The notes beneath the pieces were generated by a model. The model saw only the letters and a list, made by a program, of their open reading frames with translations. It did not search any database and was not told the origin of the DNA. A DNA stretch of 34,521 bases from an uncultured Prevotellaceae bacterium. GTDB lineage: Bacteria; Bacteroidota; Bacteroidia; Bacteroidales; Bacteroidaceae. The stretch is taken from the NCBI GenBank assembly GCA_902763615.1, contig CACWSX010000029.1, positions 1 through 34,521 on the forward strand, given 5' to 3'. This document shows positions 8,149 to 15,444 of this stretch, piece by piece (within the stretch, counting starts at the first letter, position 1; every line of letters begins with the position of its first letter). The position numbers and the translations under genes are program-made.

Positions 8149-9593
8149 AGTCACCACTGAAGATATTCAAGCTCAAACCAGAGGAGCGACTACAGGCACT
8201 GATAGCGCTGTTGGTCATCGTGGCGTTCAATGCCCTGTTTATCTGGCGACTGCACGATCTGTTTATGCAACCAGGTTTCGGACCCTATTGGAAAACCTTC
8301 GAACATGAATATCATCTCTCTGGCTATGACCCGCTGACATATTTGGGCGTGACAGACTGGGATGTGGTGTATCAGGTGTATCGTCATCCGTTGTTGGCGT
8401 TTATGATCTGGCCGTTGTACCTATTAAACGATGGACTCTCTTCGCTCCTTGGCATCAACTGCGTGCAGTATGTAGTAGCATTTCCCATCATCTTTTGCGC
8501 TTTCTATTCCTATATCTTCCTCTATCGCATCCATCGTGAGGTGATAGAATTAGAGTGCTGGGACGCCACATTGCTGACGGCCTATTATTTCTCTTTCGCC
8601 TATATCCTCTTGTCGCTGATTGTGCCTGATCACTTTACGATTTCCATGTTCCTGTTGCTCATCACGCTCTATATCTCAGGCGTGTGTATCAAGAAAGGCA
8701 GAGAATTTAAGTGGTGGCAGTCGGCTCTGCTCTTCTATATCACAGCGGGCGTTACCCTAAGCAACGGCATCAAAGTGTTTCTGTCGGGCTTCTTCGTGAA
8801 CCTCAAAGACTTTTTCCGTCCGAAGTATCTGTTGTTGGCTGTCATTCTACCAGCAGCACTATTATGGGGAACAGCCACGTGGGAGTATCAGCAGTTTGTG
8901 ATTCCAAAGGAGAAAGTTCGTGCAGAACAAAAAGCGCAAAAGGCTAGGGAAGAGGCCGAACATGTGGCTATGATGACACCTGATGAGAAACGGCGATATG
9001 AGGCCAAGAAAGCGCGACGCGAGGCAGTGCTACGTCGTCAGGCAGCAAAATCAGGCACACCAATGGAGAATCACGGTTTTCTGAAATGGACGGACATCAC
9101 CACCTCCCGTTGGCAGTCTGCCTACGAGAACCTCTTTGGCGAGTCGTTGCAGTTTCATCAGGAATTCTTCCTCGAGGACACACTCGTCCATCGGCCTGTA
9201 TTCGTGGCCTATCGTTGGATTCACAGTTATATCATCGAAGGATTGATGCTATTGCTCTTTGGTGCTGGCATCTGGTGTGGACGAAAGAGCCGTTTCCTAT
9301 GGCTCTGTCTATCGTGCTTTGGCTTCGATATGCTGATTCATCTGATCTTAGGCTTTGGCATCAACGAGGTGTTTATCATGGCGCCACATTTCATGTTCGT
9401 ACTTCCCATCGCCACTGCTTATCTGCTGAAGAATCATGGGGACTGGCACAATGATCGGAGCGCAGCGAAAATCAGGGTGCCTGTCCCCGTGATTCTCCGC
9501 CTTACCCTCCTATTGCTGACGCTCTATCTATTTATATATAATGGCTATTTGTTGACAGACTTCCTCCTGTCACCCATCCACGTTACACTTTAG
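8145..9593 (+). CDS. Polytopic membrane protein, possibly DUF6080
   Basis: 482 residues with about ten membrane segments, arranged as an N-terminal group (residues ~15-245) and a C-terminal group (~360-480). Between them lies a strongly charged Lys/Arg/Glu/Ala-rich stretch (about 258-305) likely to be helical. The general layout resembles membrane glycosyltransferases or mannosyltransferase-like proteins of Bacteroidales, and I tentatively associate it with DUF6080 from memory. It starts with ATGA overlap and ends in a 4-bp convergent overlap with the glycosyltransferase gene on the other strand, so it closes the operon. Confidence 0.65.
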   Translation: MKSPLKIFKLKPEERLQALIALLVIVAFNALFIWRLHDLFMQPGFGPYWKTFEHEYHLSGYDPLTYLGVTDWDVVYQVYRHPLLAFMIWPLYLLNDGLSSLLGINCVQYVVAFPIIFCAFYSYIFLYRIHREVIELECWDATLLTAYYFSFAYILLSLIVPDHFTISMFLLLITLYISGVCIKKGREFKWWQSALLFYITAGVTLSNGIKVFLSGFFVNLKDFFRPKYLLLAVILPAALLWGTATWEYQQFVIPKEKVRAEQKAQKAREEAEHVAMMTPDEKRRYEAKKARREAVLRRQAAKSGTPMENHGFLKWTDITTSRWQSAYENLFGESLQFHQEFFLEDTLVHRPVFVAYRWIHSYIIEGLMLLLFGAGIWCGRKSRFLWLCLSCFGFDMLIHLILGFGINEVFIMAPHFMFVLPIATAYLLKNHGDWHNDRSAAKIRVPVPVILRLTLLLLTLYLFIYNGYLLTDFLLSPIHVTL

Positions 9594-10615
9594 ACGTGCT
9601 TATCTGTGCCCAACCACTTACGAAGGCGACGGGTAAACGACTTGCTGATATGTGAGAACCGCCCATAGCGCAAGTTCAGGAAGAGTTCCTCGATGGAGTT
9701 CTGTATCTTGATCCAAGGATGATTCCAGGCATTGATGATGTAAAGCCGTTCGAGATAGTAACGGTTTTCCTGAACGACTGACGGGTGCTTCAAGGGAAAA
9801 TCCAATTCATGTCTTCCCATCGTGAACATCTTTCTGATACGATGAGGTGTGGTTTTCAGTTCTGCAGAGAAATGGGTAGAGTCTGCCATTAAGCCAATGT
9901 TGTTGATCTGATTCTTTGAAGGCATAATGGCCAGACCATCGTGCAGCAACATATCACTCCAATAGATTGTCTCAAAGTATTCCTTACCACTCTGACTATG
10001 ATCACGGAACATCTGCAACATATCTTTCCGCAGGTTCCGCTCCTTGACAATGGTCTCTAACTTCTGCATCGCCTGAGGATCACGGATAAAGCTATACGTA
10101 GGATCCCAGCGCTCAGCAACCCGTCGCCAAGAGGCCCAGCCCCAGATGCTGAAAGCACTGGTGAAGAAATAGCTGTCGTTGCAGTCGGGCGACACCTCAT
10201 CGATATTAAAGCCCGCTATCATCGTGATGCGCTCATCGTGCTCATACTTGTCGAGCATCTCTTTACAGAAGGGGAAGAACGACTGTGCAGGCACTACATC
10301 ATCTTCGAGCACGATGACTTTATCAGCCAACGAGAAAGCCCATTGGTGAGAGCGATAGCCAGAAGGGTCGCAACCCTGATTCTTGGTCAGATAGTTACGA
10401 TGCACCTCGCATTCCCAGTCAATGTTCTCATCGCTAACCACCTGTCGACAAGCCTCGATACCAGCCATATCACGCTCGCCTCGTGGTCCATCCTGATACA
10501 GAAACAACTTTGAGGGCCGCGCCTTTCTTACCTCCTCGAACACTTGTCGGAAGGTGTCAGCGCGATTGAAGAACAGCATCAATACAGCGATATCGGTCTT
10601 GAACGGATGTTTCAT
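9590..10615 (-). CDS. Glycosyltransferase (GT-A fold, HlpA-like)
   Basis: 341 residues from the ATG at 10615 (MKHPFKTDIAVL); longer frames upstream run through the promoter and are not used. The GT-A core is visible: TDIAVLMLFFNRADTF near residues 7-22, VIVLEDDVVPAQSFF near 105-119 with the metal-binding EDD, and the WGWASWRRV block near 172-180. It probably adds a sugar from a nucleotide donor to a surface glycan. It is divergent from licD and convergent with the operon on the plus strand. The -7 box ends only 4 nt before the ATG. Confidence 0.8.
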   Translation of the reverse strand: MKHPFKTDIAVLMLFFNRADTFRQVFEEVRKARPSKLFLYQDGPRGERDMAGIEACRQVVSDENIDWECEVHRNYLTKNQGCDPSGYRSHQWAFSLADKVIVLEDDVVPAQSFFPFCKEMLDKYEHDERITMIAGFNIDEVSPDCNDSYFFTSAFSIWGWASWRRVAERWDPTYSFIRDPQAMQKLETIVKERNLRKDMLQMFRDHSQSGKEYFETIYWSDMLLHDGLAIMPSKNQINNIGLMADSTHFSAELKTTPHRIRKMFTMGRHELDFPLKHPSVVQENRYYLERLYIINAWNHPWIKIQNSIEELFLNLRYGRFSHISKSFTRRLRKWLGTDKHV

Positions 10616-10619
10616 GCGG

Positions 10620-10627
10620 CAAAGATA
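10620..10627 (-). promoter_or_regulatory. -7 box of the glycosyltransferase gene
   Basis: Reverse-strand TATCTTTG, followed by four bases and then the ATG. With initiation about 5-7 nt after this box, the mRNA would have almost no leader. No TTG is found at the -33 spacing. Confidence 0.5.
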
Positions 10628-10646
10628 CGAAAAATCTCTGATAATT

Positions 10647-10676
10647 TTGCTTTTCTCTCGTTTTTTCGTAATTTTG
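10647..10676 (+). promoter_or_regulatory. Promoter of the licD-family gene (TTG-N19-TAATTTTG)
   Basis: TTG at 10647-10649, a 19-nt spacer and TAATTTTG at 10669-10676 match the Bacteroidota consensus exactly. The -33 TTG is also the end of another TAATTTTG at 10642-10649, which could act as an upstream -7 box. The ATG is 5 nt after the downstream box. Confidence 0.65.
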
Positions 10677-10681
10677 CAGCG

Positions 10682-11485
10682 ATGAATCATGAATTGCTTC
10701 GCCAACGTTTCAATCCTGACGGCTCACTTTTGCGTCGCCAGCAGATGAGGATGCTCGAGATACTGCTCGAGGTAGATAAGATCTGCAAGAAGCATAACAT
10801 CCGTTACTGGCTCAGTAGCGGCACATTGATCGGTGCTATGCGCCACGATGGCTTTATCCCTTGGGATGACGACCTCGACATCGAGATGATGCGCTCTGAT
10901 TATCTGCGACTGATGAAAGTATTGCCTACAGAACTGCCAGAGTGGCTGGCGCTCCAAAATGACGAGACTGATCCCAATTACTTCTATTTCTATGCCAAGG
11001 TGCGCGACCGTCGTTCACGGATGCTGGAGCAGAATGGCTACGACCGCCTGTGGAAAGAACAGGGTATCTATATCGACATCTTCCCGATGGAACGTCACCC
11101 TATCTGGATGCATAAACTGACGGAAAAGACCGTAGGCCACATGTATAAGATCTGGCGAACAAGTACTGACGATGAGAAAGCCATCCGGTCAGTAAGGCGC
11201 ATCTTCAATTTCAACAACCGCTTTTTCTTTCCTTGTCTGCGGACCATCCTCTCACAATTCACCTTCGGATCAAAGGTCATCACCAGCGGCATGGGTATCC
11301 CTTTCCATAATCCCCGCTATGTTGAGGAGATCTTCCCATTGACAACGCATGTGTTCGAAGGCTGTCAGTTGCCTGTGCCTCATGATGCTGATGCCCATTT
11401 GCGTCATATCTTCGGCGATTATATGCAGTTGCCAGATCTGGACAAACTGGCACCACATGTTGGAAAACTCGAGTTTTCCGATTAA
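10682..11485 (+). CDS. LicD family phosphotransferase
   Basis: 267 residues. The LicD/FKRP nucleotidyltransferase-fold signature is clear: YWLSSGTLIGAMRHDGFIPW (residues 42-61) followed by DDDLDIEM, where the Asp residues bind metal. LicD proteins attach phosphocholine or related phospho-groups to surface sugars using CDP-activated donors. The start at ATG 10682 fits the family N-terminus (RFNPDGSLLRRQQ); the longer upstream frame covers the promoter region. Nothing else for choline uptake or CDP-choline synthesis is in the window, so the transferred group is open. It converges on the flippase gene with 6 bp between stops. Confidence 0.87.
   Translation: MNHELLRQRFNPDGSLLRRQQMRMLEILLEVDKICKKHNIRYWLSSGTLIGAMRHDGFIPWDDDLDIEMMRSDYLRLMKVLPTELPEWLALQNDETDPNYFYFYAKVRDRRSRMLEQNGYDRLWKEQGIYIDIFPMERHPIWMHKLTEKTVGHMYKIWRTSTDDEKAIRSVRRIFNFNNRFFFPCLRTILSQFTFGSKVITSGMGIPFHNPRYVEEIFPLTTHVFEGCQLPVPHDADAHLRHIFGDYMQLPDLDKLAPHVGKLEFSD
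11462..11479. repeat. 18-bp perfect palindrome at the end of licD
   Basis: GGAAAACTCGAGTTTTCC is fully self-complementary and ends 6 bases before the last base of the licD stop. It lies between convergent genes and could fold in both transcripts, but no T-run directly follows on either strand, so a terminator role is uncertain. Confidence 0.4.
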
Positions 11486-11491
11486 GCGAGG

Positions 11492-12928
11492 TTATTTCTT
11501 TTTCGACAGGATAAAGGCGAGGCATTCCTTGAGGATGACTGCCCCAGAAACCCGCATAATCACATAATAAAGGATAGCGGCAATTACCACACGACTGATG
11601 AGTAACAACCACAAATTGGTGATGCCCTGAGTCACGAAACCCGTCACCACCATCACTGCTATAGCTGCAAGGGCAAAGGGCAGGATATCCTTTATGAACA
11701 ACAGCAGGCCATAGTTCATCAGACGATCTGTAAAGAAATGCCATACAAACACCCAGAGGATATTTAACACGGTATAAGCTATCACCATCGTATAGATGCC
11801 TTGACGCCAAAGGGTTACCATCAGCACAATCTGCAGAATGCCTAGGACCATCGTGCTCCAAAGATAAATATCACTACGATGCTGACTGATGATAGCATCG
11901 GTAAGCAATGTCGATAATGGCATGAAGGCACCACAAAGACAGAGATAAGGCAAGAGCGATGCTGAGAAAGTCCATTTCTCACCAATCGCCAAGATGATAA
12001 ACTCATGCGACACCAGACCGAGCCCGAAAAGCAACGGGAAAGAAATGAAAGCCGTAAAACGTACCATCTTACGAAGGACTGCCAGTTGTCGATCTCTCTC
12101 GTCATGAAGACCCACGAGCACCGTCTGGTCTACCTGTCGCACCATATTGCCTACCAATAAGAAGCACTTCGAACTCCATTCATAGGCTTTATTATAATGA
12201 CCTGTATTTATATCGCCATAATAATGGCCTAATAGCAGATTCATGATGTTAACATTCAGTTGAGTGAAAATGGCAGACACCATAATCTTGAAACTGAAAG
12301 GGAATAATCGCCGGATGGGTTCAAAGGAAACTTTGAATGTCGGTCGCCAAGGACTGAAATACCATAATAACAAGGTGTTGATGGCAATATATGCCAGATA
12401 CTGTGTGGCAAGCGCCCAATAGCCGAAGCCCAATGCTGCCAGTATCACACAGATAATACTTGACGCCAATGTTGCTGTCATACCACACTTGGCAATCTGC
12501 TTAATCTGCATCTGCTTCGTCATATAAGCAGACTGCGCCATACCGAAACTGGAGAACACAAACCCCAGAAACACATAACGGCTCAACGGGATGAGTTTAG
12601 GCTGGTGATAGTAGTCAGCGATGAAAGGTGCACAGAAGAAAAGAACCACATAGATGGCTGCTCCTGCGAGGATGTTAAACCAAAACACTGCGTTATAGTC
12701 GTTATGAGTCGGCGCCTTCAGATTGATAAGCCCCGTCTTGAAACCACTCGACTGCAGTTCGTTGGCAATCACGGAAAAAACTGCTAGCATCGCCGTCATA
12801 CCATAATCTGACGGATCGAGCAGACGTCCGAGGATAATGCCAAAGGCCAAGCCGAGCAACTGCTGTACGCCATTGTTCATCCCGCCCCAGAAGAGCCCCT
12901 TTGCCGTCTTCTCCTTCAATGTTTCCAT
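11492..12928 (-). CDS. Polysaccharide flippase (Wzx/MATE-like)
   Basis: 478 residues starting at ATG 12928 (METLKEKTAKGLFWGG), nine bases after a -7 box; a TTG start four codons earlier is less likely. About twelve to fourteen membrane segments are spread along the whole length. The N-terminal GLFWGGMNNGVQQLLGLAFG with DPSDYGMTAM near residues 38-47 is typical of the polysaccharide_synt / MviN-related superfamily. It would flip lipid-linked oligosaccharides across the inner membrane for O-antigen, capsule or exopolysaccharide. Its neighbours (glycosyltransferase, LicD) fit that, although no polymerase is visible. Confidence 0.88.
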   Translation of the reverse strand: METLKEKTAKGLFWGGMNNGVQQLLGLAFGIILGRLLDPSDYGMTAMLAVFSVIANELQSSGFKTGLINLKAPTHNDYNAVFWFNILAGAAIYVVLFFCAPFIADYYHQPKLIPLSRYVFLGFVFSSFGMAQSAYMTKQMQIKQIAKCGMTATLASSIICVILAALGFGYWALATQYLAYIAINTLLLWYFSPWRPTFKVSFEPIRRLFPFSFKIMVSAIFTQLNVNIMNLLLGHYYGDINTGHYNKAYEWSSKCFLLVGNMVRQVDQTVLVGLHDERDRQLAVLRKMVRFTAFISFPLLFGLGLVSHEFIILAIGEKWTFSASLLPYLCLCGAFMPLSTLLTDAIISQHRSDIYLWSTMVLGILQIVLMVTLWRQGIYTMVIAYTVLNILWVFVWHFFTDRLMNYGLLLFIKDILPFALAAIAVMVVTGFVTQGITNLWLLLISRVVIAAILYYVIMRVSGAVILKECLAFILSKKK

Positions 12929-12937
12929 ATTTCGATG

Positions 12938-12945
12938 CAAATTTA
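12938..12945 (-). promoter_or_regulatory. -7 box of the flippase gene
   Basis: Reverse-strand TAAATTTG, nine bases before the ATG at 12928. It faces away from the AraC-type regulator gene, whose promoter lies about 45 bp off. Confidence 0.5.
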
Positions 12946-12956
12946 TTAAAATTCCG

Positions 12957-13005
12957 CGAAACTATCGCACGTTTCGTGGATTTTTATTATCTTTGCACAC
13001 GAAAC
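12957..13005 (+). promoter_or_regulatory. Three CGAAAC half-sites around the AraC-type gene promoter
   Basis: CGAAAC at 12957-12962, its reverse complement GTTTCG at 12971-12976, and CGAAAC at 13000-13005. The second and third sit in related contexts (CACGTTTCGTG and CACGAAACGAG). The -7 box TATCTTTG (12988-12995) is between them. This layout suits an operator for the regulator encoded next or another factor acting on both divergent genes. Confidence 0.35.
12988..12995 (+). promoter_or_regulatory. -7 box of the AraC-type regulator gene
   Basis: TATCTTTG, 48 nt before the ATG at 13044. No TTG at the expected -33 distance; TTTCG occurs there instead, which may indicate dependence on an activator. 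Confidence 0.5.
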
Positions 13006-13043
13006 GAGCAAAAACGACTATTAATACTCATAATCATTGTCCG

Positions 13044-13607
13044 ATGAACCAGAAGGAATACGAATCACAAATTCAGGCATTGCAGCATCAGGTAGAAACA
13101 CTGCAGAAAACCAACCTCGATCTGGTAAGCCACAATTTGCAGCTCAGCCAGCAAATCAATGCTTACTACGATGTACGTCGCCGCATACAGATGCTCAAGG
13201 AACTCGTCATCCGTCACAAAGAACTGATCCGACATGCCGACCTGCGCGATGATGCCGAACTGATGGCACTCATCGAGACACGGTTGGAGAGCGAGCTGCA
13301 ACATGAGAATCCCGACTTCGGACTTAAGGAACTGGCCGAACTCATCGGCACCACACAGACGCGACTCATCGACCTCTTCCGCCGTTCGCCTATCCACAAG
13401 ACCGTTGACGACTACCTCGACTATTTGCGACTGCTGCGCTCCATGTACTACATCCAGAATCAGCCCGCATGGGGCATTGCTGCCTGTGCCCAGCAAGCCG
13501 GTTTCACTGTCATCCGAACCTTCAACCGCAAGTTCCAGGATGCACTCGGCATGACACCCCATGAGTTCCGGCAAATCCTTGAAGCAGGCCGCGAAAACCT
13601 CAAATAA
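13044..13607 (+). CDS. AraC-type transcription regulator with coiled-coil N-terminus
   Basis: 187 residues from ATG 13044. Residues ~3-45 are a heptad-like coiled coil (YESQIQALQHQVETLQ and onward), followed by a helical linker. The C-terminal ~95 residues form the double helix-turn-helix of AraC proteins: FGLKELAELIGTTQTRLIDL (about 97-116) and the second with AGFTVIRTFNRKFQDALGMT near 155-174 and the PHEFR ending. There is no cupin or periplasmic sensor. The output resembles that of Bacteroidales hybrid two-component regulators (LFRRSPIHKTVDDYL). It stands 8 bp before the ABC ATPase and probably controls it. Confidence 0.85.
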   Translation: MNQKEYESQIQALQHQVETLQKTNLDLVSHNLQLSQQINAYYDVRRRIQMLKELVIRHKELIRHADLRDDAELMALIETRLESELQHENPDFGLKELAELIGTTQTRLIDLFRRSPIHKTVDDYLDYLRLLRSMYYIQNQPAWGIAACAQQAGFTVIRTFNRKFQDALGMTPHEFRQILEAGRENLK

Positions 13608-13615
13608 GAACCGCT

Positions 13616-14419
13616 GTGGCAACAGAGACCATCATACTGAAAGAACTCAGCATTGGCTATCACACGAAAAATGGTACACGCGTGGTGGCGGAAGGTATCA
13701 ATGCTGCCATCCAGAGCGGAGAACTGACATGCCTGTTGGGGGCCAACGGCGTGGGCAAGTCTACACTCCTGCGCACCCTCTCAGCCTTCCAGCCAGCTTT
13801 ATCTGGAGAGATTGTAATAAGGAGGGAAGGAGTTAGGAGTCAGGAGATTTCCGCTTATACTGATAAGGAATTAAGTAGGCTGATTGGCGTGGTGCTGACA
13901 GAGAAGCCCGATATCCGGAATATGACCGTGCGCGAGCTGGTGGCCTTAGGACGCTCACCCTATACAGGGTTCTGGGGGACACTCCACGATGCCGACTGGC
14001 AAGTGGTCGATGAGGCCATCAATGCTGTGAGAATCAGCAAACTCCGCGAGCGGATGGTCCATACCCTCAGCGATGGAGAGCGGCAGAAGGTAATGATCGC
14101 CAAGGCACTGGCACAACAGACACCCGTCATCTTCCTCGACGAACCGACAGCCTTCCTCGACTTCCCCAGCAAAGTGGAGATGATGCAGCTGCTGCGCCGT
14201 TTGGCAAAAGAGGAGCAGAAAACCATCTTCCTCTCAACCCATGACTTCGAACTGGCCCTTCAAGTGGCCGATAAGCTATGGCTGATGACAGATGAGCTCC
14301 ACATTGGCACCCCACATGAGCTGGCGCAGAGCGGCGCACTTGCCGGATATGTGGAACGGCCAGGCATCACCTTCGATGCACAGACATTGACAGTTAGAGT
14401 AAAAAATGATATATTATGA
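13616..14419 (+). CDS. ABC transporter ATPase of the siderophore/heme/B12 class
   Basis: 267 residues from a GTG start at 13616, 8 bp after the regulator. Walker A GANGVGKST is at residues 42-50, the signature LSDGE at 151-155, Walker B VIFLDEP at 171-177, and the H-loop STHDFE at about 206-211. This is the FecE/BtuD/HmuV-like group that powers import of metal chelates or corrinoids. Residues ~68-79 are coded by a purine-rich array with 7-bp period (13819-13847) and appear longer than usual at this surface turn. The stop overlaps the next start (ATGA). The matching permease is probably the convergent gene at 15445-16449. Confidence 0.9.
   Translation: MATETIILKELSIGYHTKNGTRVVAEGINAAIQSGELTCLLGANGVGKSTLLRTLSAFQPALSGEIVIRREGVRSQEISAYTDKELSRLIGVVLTEKPDIRNMTVRELVALGRSPYTGFWGTLHDADWQVVDEAINAVRISKLRERMVHTLSDGERQKVMIAKALAQQTPVIFLDEPTAFLDFPSKVEMMQLLRRLAKEEQKTIFLSTHDFELALQVADKLWLMTDELHIGTPHELAQSGALAGYVERPGITFDAQTLTVRVKNDIL
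13819..13847 (+). repeat. Purine-rich heptad array inside the ABC ATPase gene
   Basis: Successive units AAGGAGT, TAGGAGT and CAGGAGA (13827-13847) preceded by AAGGAGGG give a 7-bp period. It is read in frame and encodes roughly RREGVRSQEI. Confidence 0.6.
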
Positions 14420-15435
14420 TTTTCGGACACGGTGACGACACCTATCGCTATGGCGACCAGGTAAAGATGAACTTCAGTTCCAACATCTACCAGAAGGCAG
14501 ATCTGTCGGAACTCGAGGCATACCTGTCACAGCATCTCGATGCCATCAGGCATTATCCGGCTCCTATTGCCCAGGAACTGGAGGAGATGATTGCCGCAAA
14601 ACTCGAGATTCCTGCCAACATGGTCATGGTCACCAGTGGTGCCAACGAGGCCATCTACCTGATTGCACAACTCTATCGCGGCTGGTCGTCGGTCATCCCC
14701 CAGCCCACCTATCATGAATACGAGGACGCCTGTAAGATGTACGACCATCTGATATCCTATGAGCGCACCGACGAACTCGACATCCTGCCACAAGACCGCA
14801 TCTACTGGCTCTGCAATCCGGATAACCCCACTGGTAATGTCATCCTCAAACCATTGATGATGCGCATCATCAAGCAGCATCCGCGCTTTCTGTACGTACT
14901 CGACCAGTCGTATGCCGACTACACCATACAACCGGTTGTCAAACCCAAGGAAGTCATGGATTGCTACAACGTCATGCTGATTCGCTCCTTCTCCAAGAAA
15001 TACTGTATTCCCGGCCTTCGTCTGGGCTATCTCACCGCTTCACCCATCATCATCGACCGTTTGCGCAACCTCCGACAGCCATGGACCGTCAACACTCTGG
15101 CTATCGAAGCCGGCAAATACCTGGTGGAGCATGATCCGAAGGTGCTGCCTGATATAAGGACCTACCTGATAGAAGCCCAGCGTTTGAAAAGCGAACTGGA
15201 GAAAATCGATGGCCTGATGATCATGGATACCTTTACCCACTATATGCTGGTAAATGTCGAATGGACCACCTCACTGGAACTGAAAAACTGGTTGATGGCG
15301 CATCATGGCATCCTCATCCGCGATGCCTCCAACTTCCATGGCCTCGACATCCATTGCTTCCGTGTGGCAGCTCAGACCCCCGAGGAAAACGATGCCCTCA
15401 TCGCTGCCATCAAAGAATTCAAATCCACCAGATAA
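14416..15435 (+). CDS. CobD-like PLP-dependent aminotransferase-fold enzyme
   Basis: 339 residues. It opens with MIFGHGDDTYRYG, resembling the HGGD start of threonine-phosphate decarboxylases (CobD). The fold-type I core is clear: VTSGANEAIYLIAQ (72-85), NPDNPTG (134-140), VLDQSYADY (161-169), and the PLP lysine in SFSKKYCIPGLRLGY (Lys194). CobD makes aminopropanol phosphate for the cobalamin nucleotide loop; histidinol-phosphate aminotransferase (HisC) is the close alternative. Co-translation with a B12/siderophore-type ATPase favours the cobalamin reading. No other cob genes are in the window. Confidence 0.75.
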   Translation: MIFGHGDDTYRYGDQVKMNFSSNIYQKADLSELEAYLSQHLDAIRHYPAPIAQELEEMIAAKLEIPANMVMVTSGANEAIYLIAQLYRGWSSVIPQPTYHEYEDACKMYDHLISYERTDELDILPQDRIYWLCNPDNPTGNVILKPLMMRIIKQHPRFLYVLDQSYADYTIQPVVKPKEVMDCYNVMLIRSFSKKYCIPGLRLGYLTASPIIIDRLRNLRQPWTVNTLAIEAGKYLVEHDPKVLPDIRTYLIEAQRLKSELEKIDGLMIMDTFTHYMLVNVEWTTSLELKNWLMAHHGILIRDASNFHGLDIHCFRVAAQTPEENDALIAAIKEFKSTR

Positions 15436-15444
15436 CTGCTTCCG

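Noticed and set aside
10544-10681. N-terminal extension of the licD-family gene
   Set aside because: It would overlap the divergent glycosyltransferase gene and its promoter; family similarity begins at MNHELLRQRF (10682).
12837-13043. Upstream extension of the AraC-type gene
   Set aside because: The extension runs through the flippase start and both promoters; the coiled coil begins at ATG 13044.
14380-15444. Cobalamin riboswitch near the CobD-like gene
   Set aside because: The gene starts with a 4-bp overlap and converges with the permease, leaving no space; no B12-box-like conserved segment was noticed in the gaps.
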